From contig OZ020622.1 of the NCBI GenBank assembly GCA_963971575.1, forward strand, positions 30,596,301 through 30,660,300: DNA of 64,000 nt, in the 5' to 3' direction. Positions 1 to 10,514 of the stretch are shown here, in pieces. Below the pieces are notes generated by a model, which worked only from the letters and a program-made list of their open reading frames with translations, was not told where the DNA came from and did no database searches. A program made the position numbers and the translations under genes. The first letter of the stretch is position 1. Each line of letters begins with the position of its first letter. This DNA is from Liopterus haemorrhoidalis. Lineage: Eukaryota; Arthropoda; Insecta; Coleoptera; Dytiscidae.

Positions 1-851
1 TGAAGGTAATGGGATTCGGACTAGTCAGAAAATAAAAACAAATTTATTAACTTCGCTAACGTTTCGATTTTATTTAAATCTTCATCAGAGCTACAAAGAT
101 ATATAGAAAAATAGAATTATTAAATTGGTAAGTTTACATGTATAAAATTATGATAGTGTTCAAATTTAACAAGTCAAGTCGTTAAAATAAGCATTACAAA
201 ATTGTCGGAATTTAAAATATAACATAAAATAATTATTAAATAATAAAAACATATCAAATATGAGTTAAAGAATAAAAAACAATGTTAAATTTACATTACC
301 TTAGTTAATAGTCACGATATAAAATAACAGTTTTAAAATTAATAACGAACACATCATATTGTCCGGTTATTGAACTCAGAGATAAGCAATGAATAAGCCA
401 CGTATGAATTTGAAAAAGGGTTTGAGATGGTTGAAACCAGTAAGTAACGCTATCTATTAATAAATTAGAATTTGATTATTAGGTGAAATATGTTAGATTT
501 AGAATTTATTTTAATATATTACAATAGATGGCGCTTATATTATCACAGTCGGTTTTAAAGTTAACTAATTTAGGGTTCTGAATTATATGTATGCTCTCAG
601 TAATCAACCTTTTACTGAGATTGTCTACTTTATCTAAGATTTTAGTTTGTTCAAAATTAAAATTGTGATTAGTGGTGAAGAAATGGGTACTGAGTGCCGT
701 GTTTTCTTTTTTATTTTTAAATTTATCCTGACAGCTATTTTTATGTTGATATACTTGGTTTTTAAGATATTGTTTAGTCTGTCCAACATAGCCTAAATGA
801 CATCCTCCACAAGGAATGTGATAGACTACTGACGACATTTTATTAAATTCA
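1..851 (-). mobile_element. Inverted 3' fragment of a Penelope-like element
   Basis: Reads on the minus strand as the 3' part of the same element that lies on the plus strand at 941-4866: the end of the GIY-YIG nuclease ORF, its 3' UTR and the terminal repeat. The first 100 bases are the reverse complement of about 4765-4866. The match to the plus-strand copy starts just upstream of the nuclease segment (near 851). The fragment probably continues left of the window. Penelope-like elements often leave partial copies in inverted or tandem array, so this is one complex insertion. It lacks the later insertion found in the other arm and so preserves its empty site near 236-240. Confidence 0.8.
506..838 (-). 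pseudogene. Penelope-like GIY-YIG nuclease fragment
   Basis: About 110 residues matching the C-terminal third of the plus-strand Penelope-like ORF at 951-1991, with only a few differences. The segment VVYHIPCGGCHLGYVGQT holds the VYHIPC and GYVGQT core of a GIY-YIG endonuclease, with an arginine-poor helix after it and a conserved ALSTHF stretch. In Penelope-like elements this domain nicks target DNA to prime reverse transcription. There is no reverse transcriptase upstream on this strand, so the copy cannot be autonomous. Confidence 0.8.
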
Positions 852-950
852 TATACATATACTAACCTATCTTATGATTCATTTATCACTATTATAAAAT
901 ATCTGTTTGATAGTGGCTATTTCGTATTCAATAATAAATACTAACAACAA

Positions 951-1991
951 TTGTTCGGTACAGCAATGGGTGCTCCTTCATCACCTGTATTAGCTAATTT
1001 AGTGGTAAATGAACTCATTAATACCGTCATTAAAAAATTACCTTTTCATTTACCATTCATTAAATATTATGTAGATGATACTATTTTAGCCATACCTTCA
1101 GATCAAGTAGATACTACACTTTCTATTTTTAACTCTTATCACAACAAATTACAATTTACTATAGAAACTGAAAATGATAATACTATCCCTTTTCTCGGCA
1201 TTCTATTAATACGTAATTCTAATGGCACCTTATCTACTAATATGTATACCAAACCGTCAAGTTCAGGACGTACTTTAAATTTCTTATCAGAACATCCATA
1301 TAAACAAAAAATTGCCATTATAAAATCATGTAAACATAAAATACTCAGTTTGAGTGACCCTAAATTCCATAGGGAAAACTTTAAAAAAGCCACTGACAAT
1401 CTAATTATTCATAACTACCCTAGAAATATCATTAATAGAATTTTTTATAACAATCCCAATAATCCCACCAATAATAATTCACTTCCAGATATCAACACTG
1501 ATTGTTCGTATTTAAAATTTCCACATATCAAAAATATTTCATTTAAAATTGCCAAACTTTTTAAACCCTATAATATAAAATCAGCTTTCTATAATCTTAA
1601 AACTGTTAATCAACTCCACTCAAAAATTAAACAACCTACTGAATTTAATAAAATGTCGTCAGTAGTCTATCACATTCCTTGTGGAGGATGTGATTTAGGC
1701 TATGTTGGACAGACTAAACAATATCTTAAAAACCGAGTATATCAACATAAAAATAGCTGTCAGGATAAATTTAAAAATAAAAAAGAAAACACGGCACTCA
1801 GTACCCATTTCTTCACCACTAATCACAATTTTAATTTTGAACTAACTAAAATCTTAGATAAAGTAGACAATCTCAGTAAAAGGTTGATTACTGAGAGCAT
1901 ACATATAATTCAGAACCCTAAATTAGTTAACTTTAAAACCGACTGTGATAATATAAGCGCCATCTATTGTAATATATTAAAAAAATTCTAA
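951..1991 (+). pseudogene. Penelope-like reverse transcriptase and GIY-YIG endonuclease, 5' truncated
   Basis: About 346 residues remain open. The N-terminal part carries late reverse-transcriptase motifs: FGTAMGAPSSPVLANLV near residue 2, YYVDDT with the YVDD catalytic aspartates near 40, and a PFLGILL motif near 85. The C-terminal part (about residue 235 on) is a GIY-YIG endonuclease with VVYHIPCGGCDLGYVGQT. This RT plus GIY-YIG order is diagnostic of endonuclease-positive Penelope-like elements. The fingers half of the RT is missing: similarity starts at about 942, directly behind the inverted fragment, and an in-frame stop lies just upstream. The first codon is not a genuine start. An internally intact but dead 3' part of the ORF. 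Confidence 0.88.
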
Positions 1992-2421
1992 ATCTAACAT
2001 ATTTCACCTAATAATCAAATTCTAATTTATTAATAGATAGCGTTACTTACTGGTTTCAACCATCTCAAACCCTTTTTCAAATTCATACGTGGCTTATTCA
2101 TTGCTTATCTCTGAGTTCAAAAACCGGACAATATGATGTGTTCGTTATTAATTTTAAAACTGTTATTTTATATCGTGACTATTAACTAAGGTAATGGGTA
2201 ATGTAAATTTAACATTGTTTTTTATTCTTTAACTCATATTTGATATGTTTTTATTATTTAACTAGCAGTATACCCGCTGATCCGCTGCCGAAAAAAATAG
2301 TCGAAGCCCACTTAGATCGGGCCCATTTCGAAATCGGTTCAAGACTGGTTGCTGCGAATCGTTTTATATTCAAATATATTTATTTGTTTTAATCTACCAT
2401 TGTATTAATATGTGCTTCTTA

Positions 2422-2673
2422 GGCCCGGTCTTTCCACCTTCAGATAAAGTTCCAGGTAACTATCTGACAGATAAGGTAACTTCATCTGCTGAACAAATGT
2501 CAATACCAGTCAGTGAATTCAATATGTCAGTCTCATTATCCGTTAGATAACTATCCGATAGATACATTTTTATAGAAAGAAGGGATGACATTTACTCAGC
2601 AGATGAAGTTACAAATAACCTTATCTGTCAGATATTTACCTGGAACTTTATCTGAAGGCGGAAAAACCGGGCC
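2422..2673. mobile_element. Foldback MITE with TTA target duplication
   Basis: 252 bases with nearly symmetrical arms: GGCCCGGTCTTTCCACCTTC at the left, the reverse complement of GAAGGCGGAAAAACCGGGCC at the right. Similarity continues inward for about 80 bases on each side through ATCTGACAGATAAGG. TTA lies on both flanks (2419-2421, 2674-2676). A 3-bp TTA duplication with long inverted arms suits PIF/Harbinger-type MITEs. Confidence 0.7.
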
Positions 2674-3359
2674 TTATACAAAAAATTTAAGTACGAACTT
2701 CTTTTTAAACATTGGTAGTACAGACATTTAGTAACAACACGTATAAGTGTCCCGTTGTGCTAACCGAGGAAAACGCCACATAAAATGCCCATGTGAGAAT
2801 CACTCATCGCCAAATGCAGCGCCGATCACGTGAAACATTTTATCCGGCACCTTACGAAATTATTTATTATAATTTTTATGATATTTATTATAATAACTCC
2901 GTGATAATTCCTGATTTATAAATCGTACTTATATAGGTCGGAGCAACTTTTTTCGTTAGTAAATATTCTTGCCACCCAAGCAAGATTTTTTCTTCGTATT
3001 GCTTTAATAATAATTGCAATAATGTTCAACAGCGAATTTAACGTTATAATTGTAGACAAAAATGAAAATAAAAAAATTTGTGATATATATTCTCGGGAAC
3101 ATTTTTGTAGCAATATTAAACCCTAAAATTCGTTAATATATATTTTGAATATGTGTATCTTTTATATTTTTTTATAATAAGGAAAATTTTTTCGACCTTT
3201 TTCTAAATATTTCTAAATTGATCGGAAGCCTGGTGTCATACAGCGATGATATATAGCTTAAAATCTTTCCAGATAAATTTGCAATACGCTGTTGCAAATA
3301 GCACTAAAATCGGTTTAGCCGTTTTTGAGTTTTAATACATGTACAGATTCTAAACAGAC

Positions 3360-3535
3360 GCCTGTGTGCCAAAAAGAAATAAAACACAGGCCATCCGAAG
3401 CGTTTTATAACTAACCTTGAATCTAGATTTGCCGTTTAGGGGTTGATCAGAGCAAAATACGTTTTTTCACTTGTGTAGGGGTAACCTTTGGAAGCAAAAA
3501 CCAAGTCGATATCTCATTATAGGTCTGATAAATTG
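3360..3535 (-). repeat. Single reversed monomer of the 288-bp satellite
   Basis: On the minus strand this reads like a monomer of the array at 59750-62270: TATCGACTTGGTTTTTGCTT, then the AACCCCTAAA block, then CCTGTGTTT and TTTTTGGCACA with the same order and similar spacing. It lies within the 2261-4630 insertion, not in an array. Confidence 0.6.
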
Positions 3536-3539
3536 AGGA

Positions 3540-4060
3540 AAGATTTGTTTATTTATTTATTTATATTATTGATATTATTACAACTTTTGTTATGCACATG
3601 TTTAATGTTAAGTCAATAATAAGAGAGATATTTTAAGTTTATAAGTAGCGCTCCCTCTGTCCCCCTAAATATTCAAAAGCTACACTAAACAGAAAATAAT
3701 CGTTCTTCAATCAAAATAAATTGTCTTTATAAATTGTTGATGTAAAGTAAATAATAAGCTAGATATTTCCAGTATTTTAGTTTTAGCACCCAGCCCCCTC
3801 CCCCCTTCCTACGCTTCTCAACCAATTAAATAATTTATAGGAAAACATATTATATTTGTTTTTATTTTTATTATTTTAAACAACTTTTCTCATGTTCGTT
3901 TTTGCTGGTAAGTCAATAATAAATGAGATATTTCAAAAGTTTAGTTTTAGGTTGTCCCTTCGTAACTCCCGTAATATCAATCCAATTGAAAAAAAAAATC
4001 ATTAAAAAAAAATATTTTTCTTTTTATAAGCAATTTTTCTGTTAAGTCTACGTCTTAAGT
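3540..4060 (+). repeat. Degenerate direct repeats, about three units
   Basis: Three diverged copies of a unit of roughly 140-160 bases containing GTAAGTCAATAATAAG..GAGATATTT followed by a C-rich stretch (..CCCCCTAAATATTC). Related units occur at 43970-44270 and 46210-46310. No coding potential. Confidence 0.5.
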
Positions 4061-4869
4061 GATACAATTTTTTTTCTTCTGATTATCGAATTGCCCCCTT
4101 ATTTTGACTGCATTTCCTACCTATATACCAAATTTCAACTCGGTACACATAGATTTTCTGTTTTATATATGTAAAAGATTTTACTATTATATTTAAATAT
4201 TTACATAAAATAATAGATAAAAAATAAATAAATCAAAATTAACAAAATTCTTAAAAATGCACAAAAATAAAAAACCAGAAAACAGATGCTCGACTCAAGT
4301 CTCGCTCTGCATACACTAAGCTAAATTTTACTAAATAACTTAATAAAATCACCTATAACAGAACAATGATGAATCGTGTCGAACGATATTGGCCGATGTT
4401 CCACGAACTTACTATAGTTGTCCAAACAACCATTGAAACGAAATTCCCGCGATCTCACTGAACGCATCATACATACTTCGATGGTCCAATATAATTAAAA
4501 ACAAAATTATTAATTTCTCGTTTCTGATGGGACTTTTTTGAGATTTTCAAAATTTCAACTCGGTAGCATATCTGGAAGTGGGTTAGAATTTCCGGACATA
4601 GCCACAAATATTCTCTTTTATATATAAAGATAATTATTTTATGTTATATTTTCAATTCCGACAATTTTGTAATGCTTATTTTAACTACTTGACTTGTTAA
4701 ATTTGAACACTATCATAATTTTATACATGTAAACTTACCAATTTAATAATTCTATTTTTCTATATATCTTTGTAGCTCTGATGAAGATTTAAATAAAATC
4801 GAAACTTTAGCGAAGTTAATAAATTTGTTTTTATTTTCTGACTGGTCCGAATCCCATTACCTTCAACTA

Positions 4870-5055
4870 TAATATATAATAATCTATTACATTTTAAATT
4901 TGAATTAATAACAAAGATCGACAAATTTAAACTTTTTTGAAGTAACATTGATGAAAATAAAAGAATATGAAGTATTTTGTTGACCTAAATCCGAAAATGA
5001 TATGCTAAATACTGTAACACGTACAGTTGCATATTTTTGTAATCTAATGTTTATT
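4870..5055. other. Unassigned AT-rich DNA
   Basis: No ORF, RNA gene or repeat boundary recognised between the Penelope-like end and the next pseudogene. Confidence 0.4.
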
Positions 5056-5577
5056 TTATATAAACATATAGAACATGTTAAATCTAAGCAAAAACATTTT
5101 ACAAAGGATCATGTGCAATAAAAAACATAAAATATTACATGAAGATAGCATGCAGTGACAAAATATTTCACTTTTTTTCTTGTGTTCAGTATAATTATCT
5201 CTTTTTAAAATCCAGAATAAGTTGCCCAGCATAGATGGGTTCCAGCGTCCCTGGTATCGTGTTTCAATTGTCCTGATGTCCTGGTGAAATCTCTCTCCCT
5301 GTTCGTCACTTACTGCACCCAAATTTTCCGAAAAAAATAAATAAAAATGCAAGTGCAAAAAATGCATTTTTAAATACATGCGACATCCTAGTAGTTCATA
5401 GGCTTTTAATAGTTCATGTATGAGGGTTTTATAGTTCTCTTCTTTCTTGTTACTCAGAAATCCCTGCACTACACACAAAACCTTTCCGAGCTGCCAATTC
5501 CTTGTCATTTAATTTTTCTTGAAAAAAGAAATCACTTAAAATTTCCTTATTTGAGGGCCAATAAAGATGCCTTTTTT

Positions 5578-6206
5578 ACCGACCGCCAACATATATAAGG
5601 GAGGTATTGTGATCATACCGATTTTGACGTTTCGAGATTTCGATGGATCTCCACGAATTGAGGTCCCTACATAACGTTTTGACTATTTTTAGCATGATGT
5701 CTGTCGGTCTGTCTGTCCGTCTGTCCGTCCGTCTGTCTGTCCGTCCGTCCGGCTGTCTGTCTGTCTGTGTACACGTGCAGAGCAAATTCGGCTGAAAGGA
5801 TTTTTATGAAATTTCATATTTAAGCTTCTGCCATCAATGGCACGAGTTGATCAACTTTTGGTAAAAATCGGTTGACTAGAAATGGGAGTTTACTTGTGTC
5901 GATTTTAAGATTTTTGTGAATATTTCACAACAGAAAAATATTTCGAAAAAAATTATTGGACAAAAGTAGCTATAAAAGCAATAATTAATAACTTTTATTT
6001 GAGACGTTTCTTGATAAAGCGAAAAATTTCGAATAATTTTTGTAAAATTCTCAATTTTTTCATACTTATATGTAACGTTTCCATGGTCATGATAAATAAT
6101 ATCTCTGTTAGAAAATATTAGGGCAAGTTATTTCTACTCTGCTGCTAGAATGTATTTTATATAAGTACTTTATAATGGCGGTCGGTCCTGTGGTGGCCAC
6201 AGCTGA
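5578..6206. mobile_element. 629-bp non-autonomous element with TTTTTT target duplication
   Basis: Begins ACCGACCGCCAACATATATA and ends ..TGGCGGTCGGTCCTGTGGTG through 6206, giving an 11-bp inverted ACCGACCGCCA motif near both ends. TTTTTT lies on each side (5572-5577 and 6207-6212). Removing the element plus one TTTTTT rejoins the host coding sequence in frame around GIFIGPQIR, which proves the boundaries. A (CTGT/CCGT)n tract lies at 5700-5765. Confidence 0.7.
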
Positions 6207-6343
6207 TTTTTTAGTTTTGCATCACTTAATTGAGGAAATATTTCTTTTAGGTACTTGAAAGCATTACCTTCTCTGTCCATAGCTTTAACAAAGTTTTTCA
6301 TTAGTACAAGCTTAATATGGAGAGGCGGCAGAAGCACCGTTTT

Positions 6344-6720
6344 ACCGACCGCCAACATATATAAGGGAGGTATTGTGATCATACCGATTTTGACATTTCG
6401 ATGGATCTCCACGAATTGAGGTCCCTACATAACGTTTTGACTATTTTTGGCATGATGTCTGTCGGTCTGTCTGTCCGTCCGTCTGTCTGTCTGTCTGTCT
6501 ATCCGTCCGTCTGTCTGTCTGTGTACACGTGCAGAGCAAATTCGGCTGAAAGGATTTTTATGACACTTCATATTTAAACTTCTGCCATCAATGGTATGAG
6601 TTGATCAACTTTTGGTAAAAATCGGTTGACTAAAAATGGGAGTTTACTCGTGTCGATTTTAAGATTTTTGTGAATATTTCACAACACAAAAATATTTCGA
6701 AAAAATTTATTGAACAAAAG
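6344..6720. mobile_element. Second, truncated copy of the 629-bp element
   Basis: Repeats the left 377 bases of the 5578-6206 element, again starting ACCGACCGCCAACATATATA and including the CTGT/CCGT tract. Similarity stops near 6720 where host linker sequence resumes. The right half and the adjoining host coding sequence are missing, so an insertion and a deletion occurred here. Confidence 0.7.
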
Positions 6721-7100
6721 TTGGTCACTACTAGTGTTATCAGGAAGTTGTGGATCAGATCCTGATGAAAAATTAGAATCATCGGAAAACATAAGCATCG
6801 TTGTCCAAGTTTAAAAGCCAAATCGGCACCGGCAATTCCTGGCTATGAGGAACTGACCTTAGTGCAGAAGGCAAATTTGGATACTCAATTTTGTTCTTTT
6901 GCTTTTTTGAACACCCTTATGTTTTTGTGATACAGGAGTAACAATCACTTGCATGGTCAGTAGGTTTTCTCCACACCATAGGAACAGCAAAGGAACAGGC
7001 ATAGAATTTTTCTTACGATGCATCCACTGCTCTAAATTTACGACAACTCACACAGCAAACATGAGAGGCCCAACGTTTATCTTGATCTCTAATTTGGCTC

Positions 7101-8370
7101 TTAAAATATAAAAATAGTTTTTTTAAATTTTTTAATGCATTTTTTCCTCAAAACCGTGGCGTTGATCGTCATAGATCCGTGCCGAGCAATGGGCACGGAT
7201 AGGTTGTACCAGACGATAAAAGATGTTTATTCATATTTCTACTATTTAGGAGGCGATTTCAGACCAAAACTGAATTGAAAAACTACAGTTGAAGGTATTT
7301 TATTAATAAAATTGATGAAATGTGTAAAAAATACATTAGAGTTGATAAAGATAATGCAGTTTTTTAAGGTTTTAACACATTTTCATAAATTTTGAAAACT
7401 TTTGCTGATCATAAAATTGTCTTCAGTTAAAAATGCTATTAAACGGAAAAGAAAGTAAGAATCAGTTTTGAGTTATCAAAATATATTTTAAGGGTCGTTC
7501 GAACGTTTTAAATGTTAAACCTATCGGTAGAATACGTTCAAATAAGTTTTCAGGGTGAGGATAGATGTGTTAAGCAGTTTTGTTATTTTAATTCTGGAAA
7601 CTGTATGTTATTAACTATTTTACTAACTATATTAACGAAAGTATAAAGTAGAGTGTATTAGGAGGATAGATAAGATAGAATAATATTCGATATTTAGTAA
7701 TTTTAATTGTGTTAAATCTTGAAGTATAAAATACCCAGATGTCATTTTAATATCTTATTTCTGTATATAATTGATTACTATAGGATGAAAGTGTTTTTTT
7801 ATCATCATGAAGGTCTTCCGCTGTTTTTTTTTTTTGCAGTAAAAATGCTAATTTTCAGACGTATTTCAAAAAAACTTAAAAATTATGATAAAAGTATTCA
7901 TCAGCGCCTCTGTCGAACAACGAAACAACTACCGACATTCAAATTTAGGAGGCAATTCCTTCGCATTACTGAATTATAACAAGTATAGGTGAAATTTTAG
8001 TGATTAAATAAATTAAAAAACGACTATAATATATTTACATGTAAACCAAATTATTTTCAAAAAAACTGAAAATTATAAATACCTTTTTAAATAGTTAAAC
8101 AAAATACTAAATTTAATAACGTAAAATATTACTACAACGAATATATTATTACAACGAAAATCCGCAAATTTCACATCTATCAGTGTTACTCAAAACTTTT
8201 CTAAATTGACATAATTAATAGTGAATCATATGCAATAATATTTAACTATTTTATTAATTTTTCTCTATTTTATTCAGAATCCATGTATTCTTTATAGTGA
8301 AATAAAATATTATTGTTACGTTTAAATGGTACAAACGTAAATTAATTAACTGATTTGAATAATCCTTTGA
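7101..8370. other. Unassigned AT-rich DNA
   Basis: I find no convincing gene. One GC-richer hairpin at about 7169-7194 pairs ATCCGTGCC with GGCACGGAT. Short ORFs here are AT-rich and low in complexity. Confidence 0.4.
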
Positions 8371-8394
8371 ACATTGTATGTATAGATTAGAACT

Positions 8395-8525
8395 TCCCGA
8401 GTGTTATAATCGACATTGCGGCAAAATGCCTTATTATATTAAAACGAGTCGCGAAGCGACGAGTTTTGTCAACGTAGGGGGAGAAGCCCGGCGTAGCCGG
8501 GCTGAGGCCCCTAGTATAACAATAC
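8395..8525. repeat. GC-rich hairpin cluster
   Basis: Two compact hairpins stand out from AT-rich surroundings: GTCGC gaa GCGAC near 8447-8461 and AGCCCGGC gta GCCGGGCT near 8486-8504. The block starts near GTGTTATAATCGACATTGCG and ends near CCCCTAGTATAAC. It may be the terminus of a DNA element; no partner end was found. Confidence 0.4.
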
Positions 8526-8585
8526 CTATCTGCTGGATTTTTGCAACATCGACAACTAGAGCTTGCACATTTTATATATAATACG

Positions 8586-9031
8586 ACAAAAACACTTGAC
8601 AGTACTGTACACGAGACAGAAACAAACTAAACTTTAGAAAAACATAAAAGTGCCCTTACATGTTCGTAGAATACGTTGGAACGAAGTCCTGTCTGTTACA
8701 TCAGTTAACTCAAAAAAAAAAAAGTAATTAAAATACAAGTGGTCAAACAGATGATTGAAAATAATGGTATCCTAACATTTGTCAACAAATTAAGAATGGT
8801 TTTTGTATTCTACTGTAAAATTAAACGTTTGGGGCTAAGGTATGTGCAAATTAGGGTAAAGATATTGTCATCACATCAATATTATCAAACGTATAGTGTT
8901 CACTGCTTGTTCTTTTACATTTTTGTATATCTATAATTTATATTGTGAATTATCTACAATTGTATTGTGAATTATTGTAAATACACGTCATGGTTTTACA
9001 TAACTTTTAATTATTTTCAGGGTTTCGAATA
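8586..9031. other. Unassigned AT-rich DNA
   Basis: No gene or RNA recognised. A splice-acceptor-like TTTTAATTATTTTCAG ends at 9020, just before the ORF at 9032. Confidence 0.35.
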
Positions 9032-9391
9032 ATGGTTATTAGTTTAATAATAATACACCGTCCGAATAAGCTAACTTGGATTCTGGGATCCCATTTCATA
9101 TATGAAGTACTTTGGTGGTACTTCTTTGGCCCCCCAGGATATACGTCCATTTCACACAGCATATACGCTGGCTTTCACAATACATTATTGTTGAATTCAA
9201 TAAATAAGCGGAAAATGATTAGAAGTATTTTATTTATAGTTATTGAAGAAATATGGTTGGTTGTCTTTTGTCAAAAATGGATGTTAGGTGTACATACTGT
9301 TCTCCATATATTGAGTGTAGGAGGACACTTTATTATTTATAAGAATAGTTCTGCAACTGTGATGCACCATATGGAAATATTAATGGAATAA
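9032..9391 (+). CDS. Hypothetical small protein or terminal exon
   Basis: 119 codons from ATG at 9032 to a stop at 9389-9391. I do not recognise the product. It is rich in aromatic and hydrophobic residues, with stretches such as FIYEVLWWYFFGPPGY and SILFIVIEEIWLVVFCQ that could be membrane-associated. Context weakly favours an exon: a pyrimidine-rich acceptor ends at 9020 and AATAAA-type sequence (GGAATAAACAAAAATAAAT) overlaps and follows the stop. No upstream exon was found. It may equally be chance open sequence in AT-rich DNA. Confidence 0.25.
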   Translation: MVISLIIIHRPNKLTWILGSHFIYEVLWWYFFGPPGYTSISHSIYAGFHNTLLLNSINKRKMIRSILFIVIEEIWLVVFCQKWMLGVHTVLHILSVGGHFIIYKNSSATVMHHMEILME

Positions 9392-9619
9392 ACAAAAATA
9401 AATAATTCAGTAAGTGTGTATGTTATGGTCAATGACCGAATGGCGGACAGTGTTGACAACAACTGGCCAATGACCGAAAAAAAATTATTTTGTTTACACA
9501 AACTCATTTACTCTTACTTCGAGCCTTTCGGGGTGCCTCCAAAAAGGATGGAAACACCACATTTTTTTAGCATTATGATCTTAGGTAAATATATAGATAT
9601 GGATTTAAAAGTAGAGATG

Positions 9620-9806
9620 AGGATCACTTGTATTTTACTAATGAAGACCTTTTTTTTTTGCTCATCATCACTTGCATTTCACAAGTGAAGACCTTTTTTT
9701 TGCTCAGCACTAGTATTTTACAAGCGAGGACCTTTTTTTTATATCTTCACTTTTTTTTGTCTACCAGCCCCCCCCCCCACGAAAAATTCCTGGGTGCGCC
9801 ACTGAT
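9620..9806. mobile_element. Tandem repeats and end of a hAT-like element
   Basis: Three direct copies of a roughly 45-base unit (CACTTGYATTTYACAAGTGAAGACC followed by poly-T) lie at 9625-9740. The block ends at 9806 with CTGGGTGCGCCACTG, which in reverse reads CAGTGGCGCACCCAG, a terminus typical of hAT elements. The other end was not found. Confidence 0.4.
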
Positions 9807-9916
9807 ATGTATACTTACATATTATAACATTATATGCGAACTACATAATAACAATTAATATAAATTCTGAAACAATAAATTACATATTAAATTCTGAAAG
9901 AAAAATAATGTTAAAC

Positions 9917-10158
9917 TCAAATTAAATTATGTATTCTGCAAGAATTCCTCCACTGGTTAGCTTTTTGGTTTTGCGGGATTGTAGTTGTACAAAATGCTGA
10001 CATGGGACTTCCGCAATTTCCATCTTGCATAAAATAACGTTGTAATCTATCAATACGTTGTTTTGCCTCATGGTTAGGTACGGGCACAGGAAGTTCATCA
10101 TCATCACTGTCGTCGGGTTCCTCCAAATTTTGATATTTTGATTTATTGCCTTCGACAA
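9917..10158 (-). pseudogene. Possible pogo/Tigger transposase C-terminal fragment
   Basis: On the minus strand an acidic stretch EEPDDSDDDELPVPVP is followed by NHEAKQRIDRLQRYFMQDG. The combination of an acid-rich linker, VP, and a helix with LQRYF resembles the C-terminal tail after the DDE domain of pogo/Tigger-type transposases (usually VPTHEEA..LRRY). No catalytic domain is visible next to it. The resemblance is short, so the call is tentative. Confidence 0.35.
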
Positions 10159-10246
10159 TTGCGTGATTAAGCGGAATCGACTGTATATATTAAATAAGTA
10201 TAGTAACCTAACTACCTAGATTTTCATGTCGGGGAAGGGTTAATTT

Positions 10247-10510
10247 CAGGGATGAGGAGTCGGAGTCGCAAGTCAGGAGTCGAGAGTCCAGAACTTTTTA
10301 AAGAATGGAAACGGGAACGACATTTTTCAAGAATGAAAACGAAAATAAAAATATTCAACACCGGTTTTCCTTAATGTATTCCTAATGAGGCAGTAAATAT
10401 TTTTGATTTTACTGATATCTATTTTAATTTTATAATACAATCATTTTAAAATACAATGAACATTTTTTAAACTAATGCATTCAAAAATTTGCATTAAAAT
10501 GACACTAAGG
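10247..10510. mobile_element. Partial copy of the CAGGGATG hAT MITE
   Basis: Starts CAGGGATGAGGAGTCGGAGT at 10247 and continues with GGAACGACATTTTT and AAAATATTCAA blocks in the same order as the complete element at 37009-38039. The right end could not be located, so the copy is truncated near 10510. Confidence 0.6.
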
Positions 10511-10514
10511 GCCG

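Larger units (their letters stand above)
2261..4630. mobile_element. 2.37-kb insertion in the Penelope-like 3' UTR, unclassified
   Basis: Ends are defined by comparing the two arms: the left arm runs straight from the ttattattta sequence to taattatttt, while here about 2,370 bases intervene. It starts ACTAGCAGTATACCCGCTGA and ends TTTTATATATAAAGA, with at most a 1-2 bp ambiguity and no clear target duplication. The interior has the motif AAATCGGTTTAGCCGTTT near 3310, a MITE, a reversed satellite monomer and a degenerate repeat. I see no coding sequence. Elements with ACTAGC...ACCCGC starts and TATATA-rich ends are widespread in invertebrates, but I cannot assign this one to a superfamily. Confidence 0.75.
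941..4866 (+). mobile_element. Penelope-like element, 5' truncated and interrupted
   Basis: Consists of the RT/EN ORF (951-1991), a 3' UTR up to 2260, an unrelated insertion (about 2261-4630) and the terminal segment (4631-4866). The terminal segment is the reverse complement of the window start. It holds CTGATGA at 4778-4784 and GAAAC at 4801, a hammerhead-like core of the kind described in Penelope-like terminal repeats. Together with 1-851 it forms an inverted pair around a spacer of roughly 90 bases (852-940). Confidence 0.78.
5056..7100 (-). pseudogene. Decayed member of a multi-copy arthropod ORF family (unknown function)
   Basis: Three blocks appear on the minus strand in the order expected for one protein. 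Near 6830-7100 is a Cys-rich N-terminal part containing KRWASHVCCVSC and LWCGENLLT. An acidic Asp/Ser-rich linker follows near 6730-6830. The middle block at 6170-6360 has LLPPLHIKLVLMKNFVKAMD. The C-terminal block at 5056-5580 has GIFIGPQIR, then ENLGAVSDEQGERFHQDI and RYQGRWNPSMLGN. I recognise this motif string from hundreds of near-identical hypothetical proteins in insects, other arthropods and cnidarians, so it is a mobile gene family, but its enzymology is unknown to me. About 200 residues between linker and middle block are missing, stops occur, and two short elements interrupt it. Confidence 0.65.
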
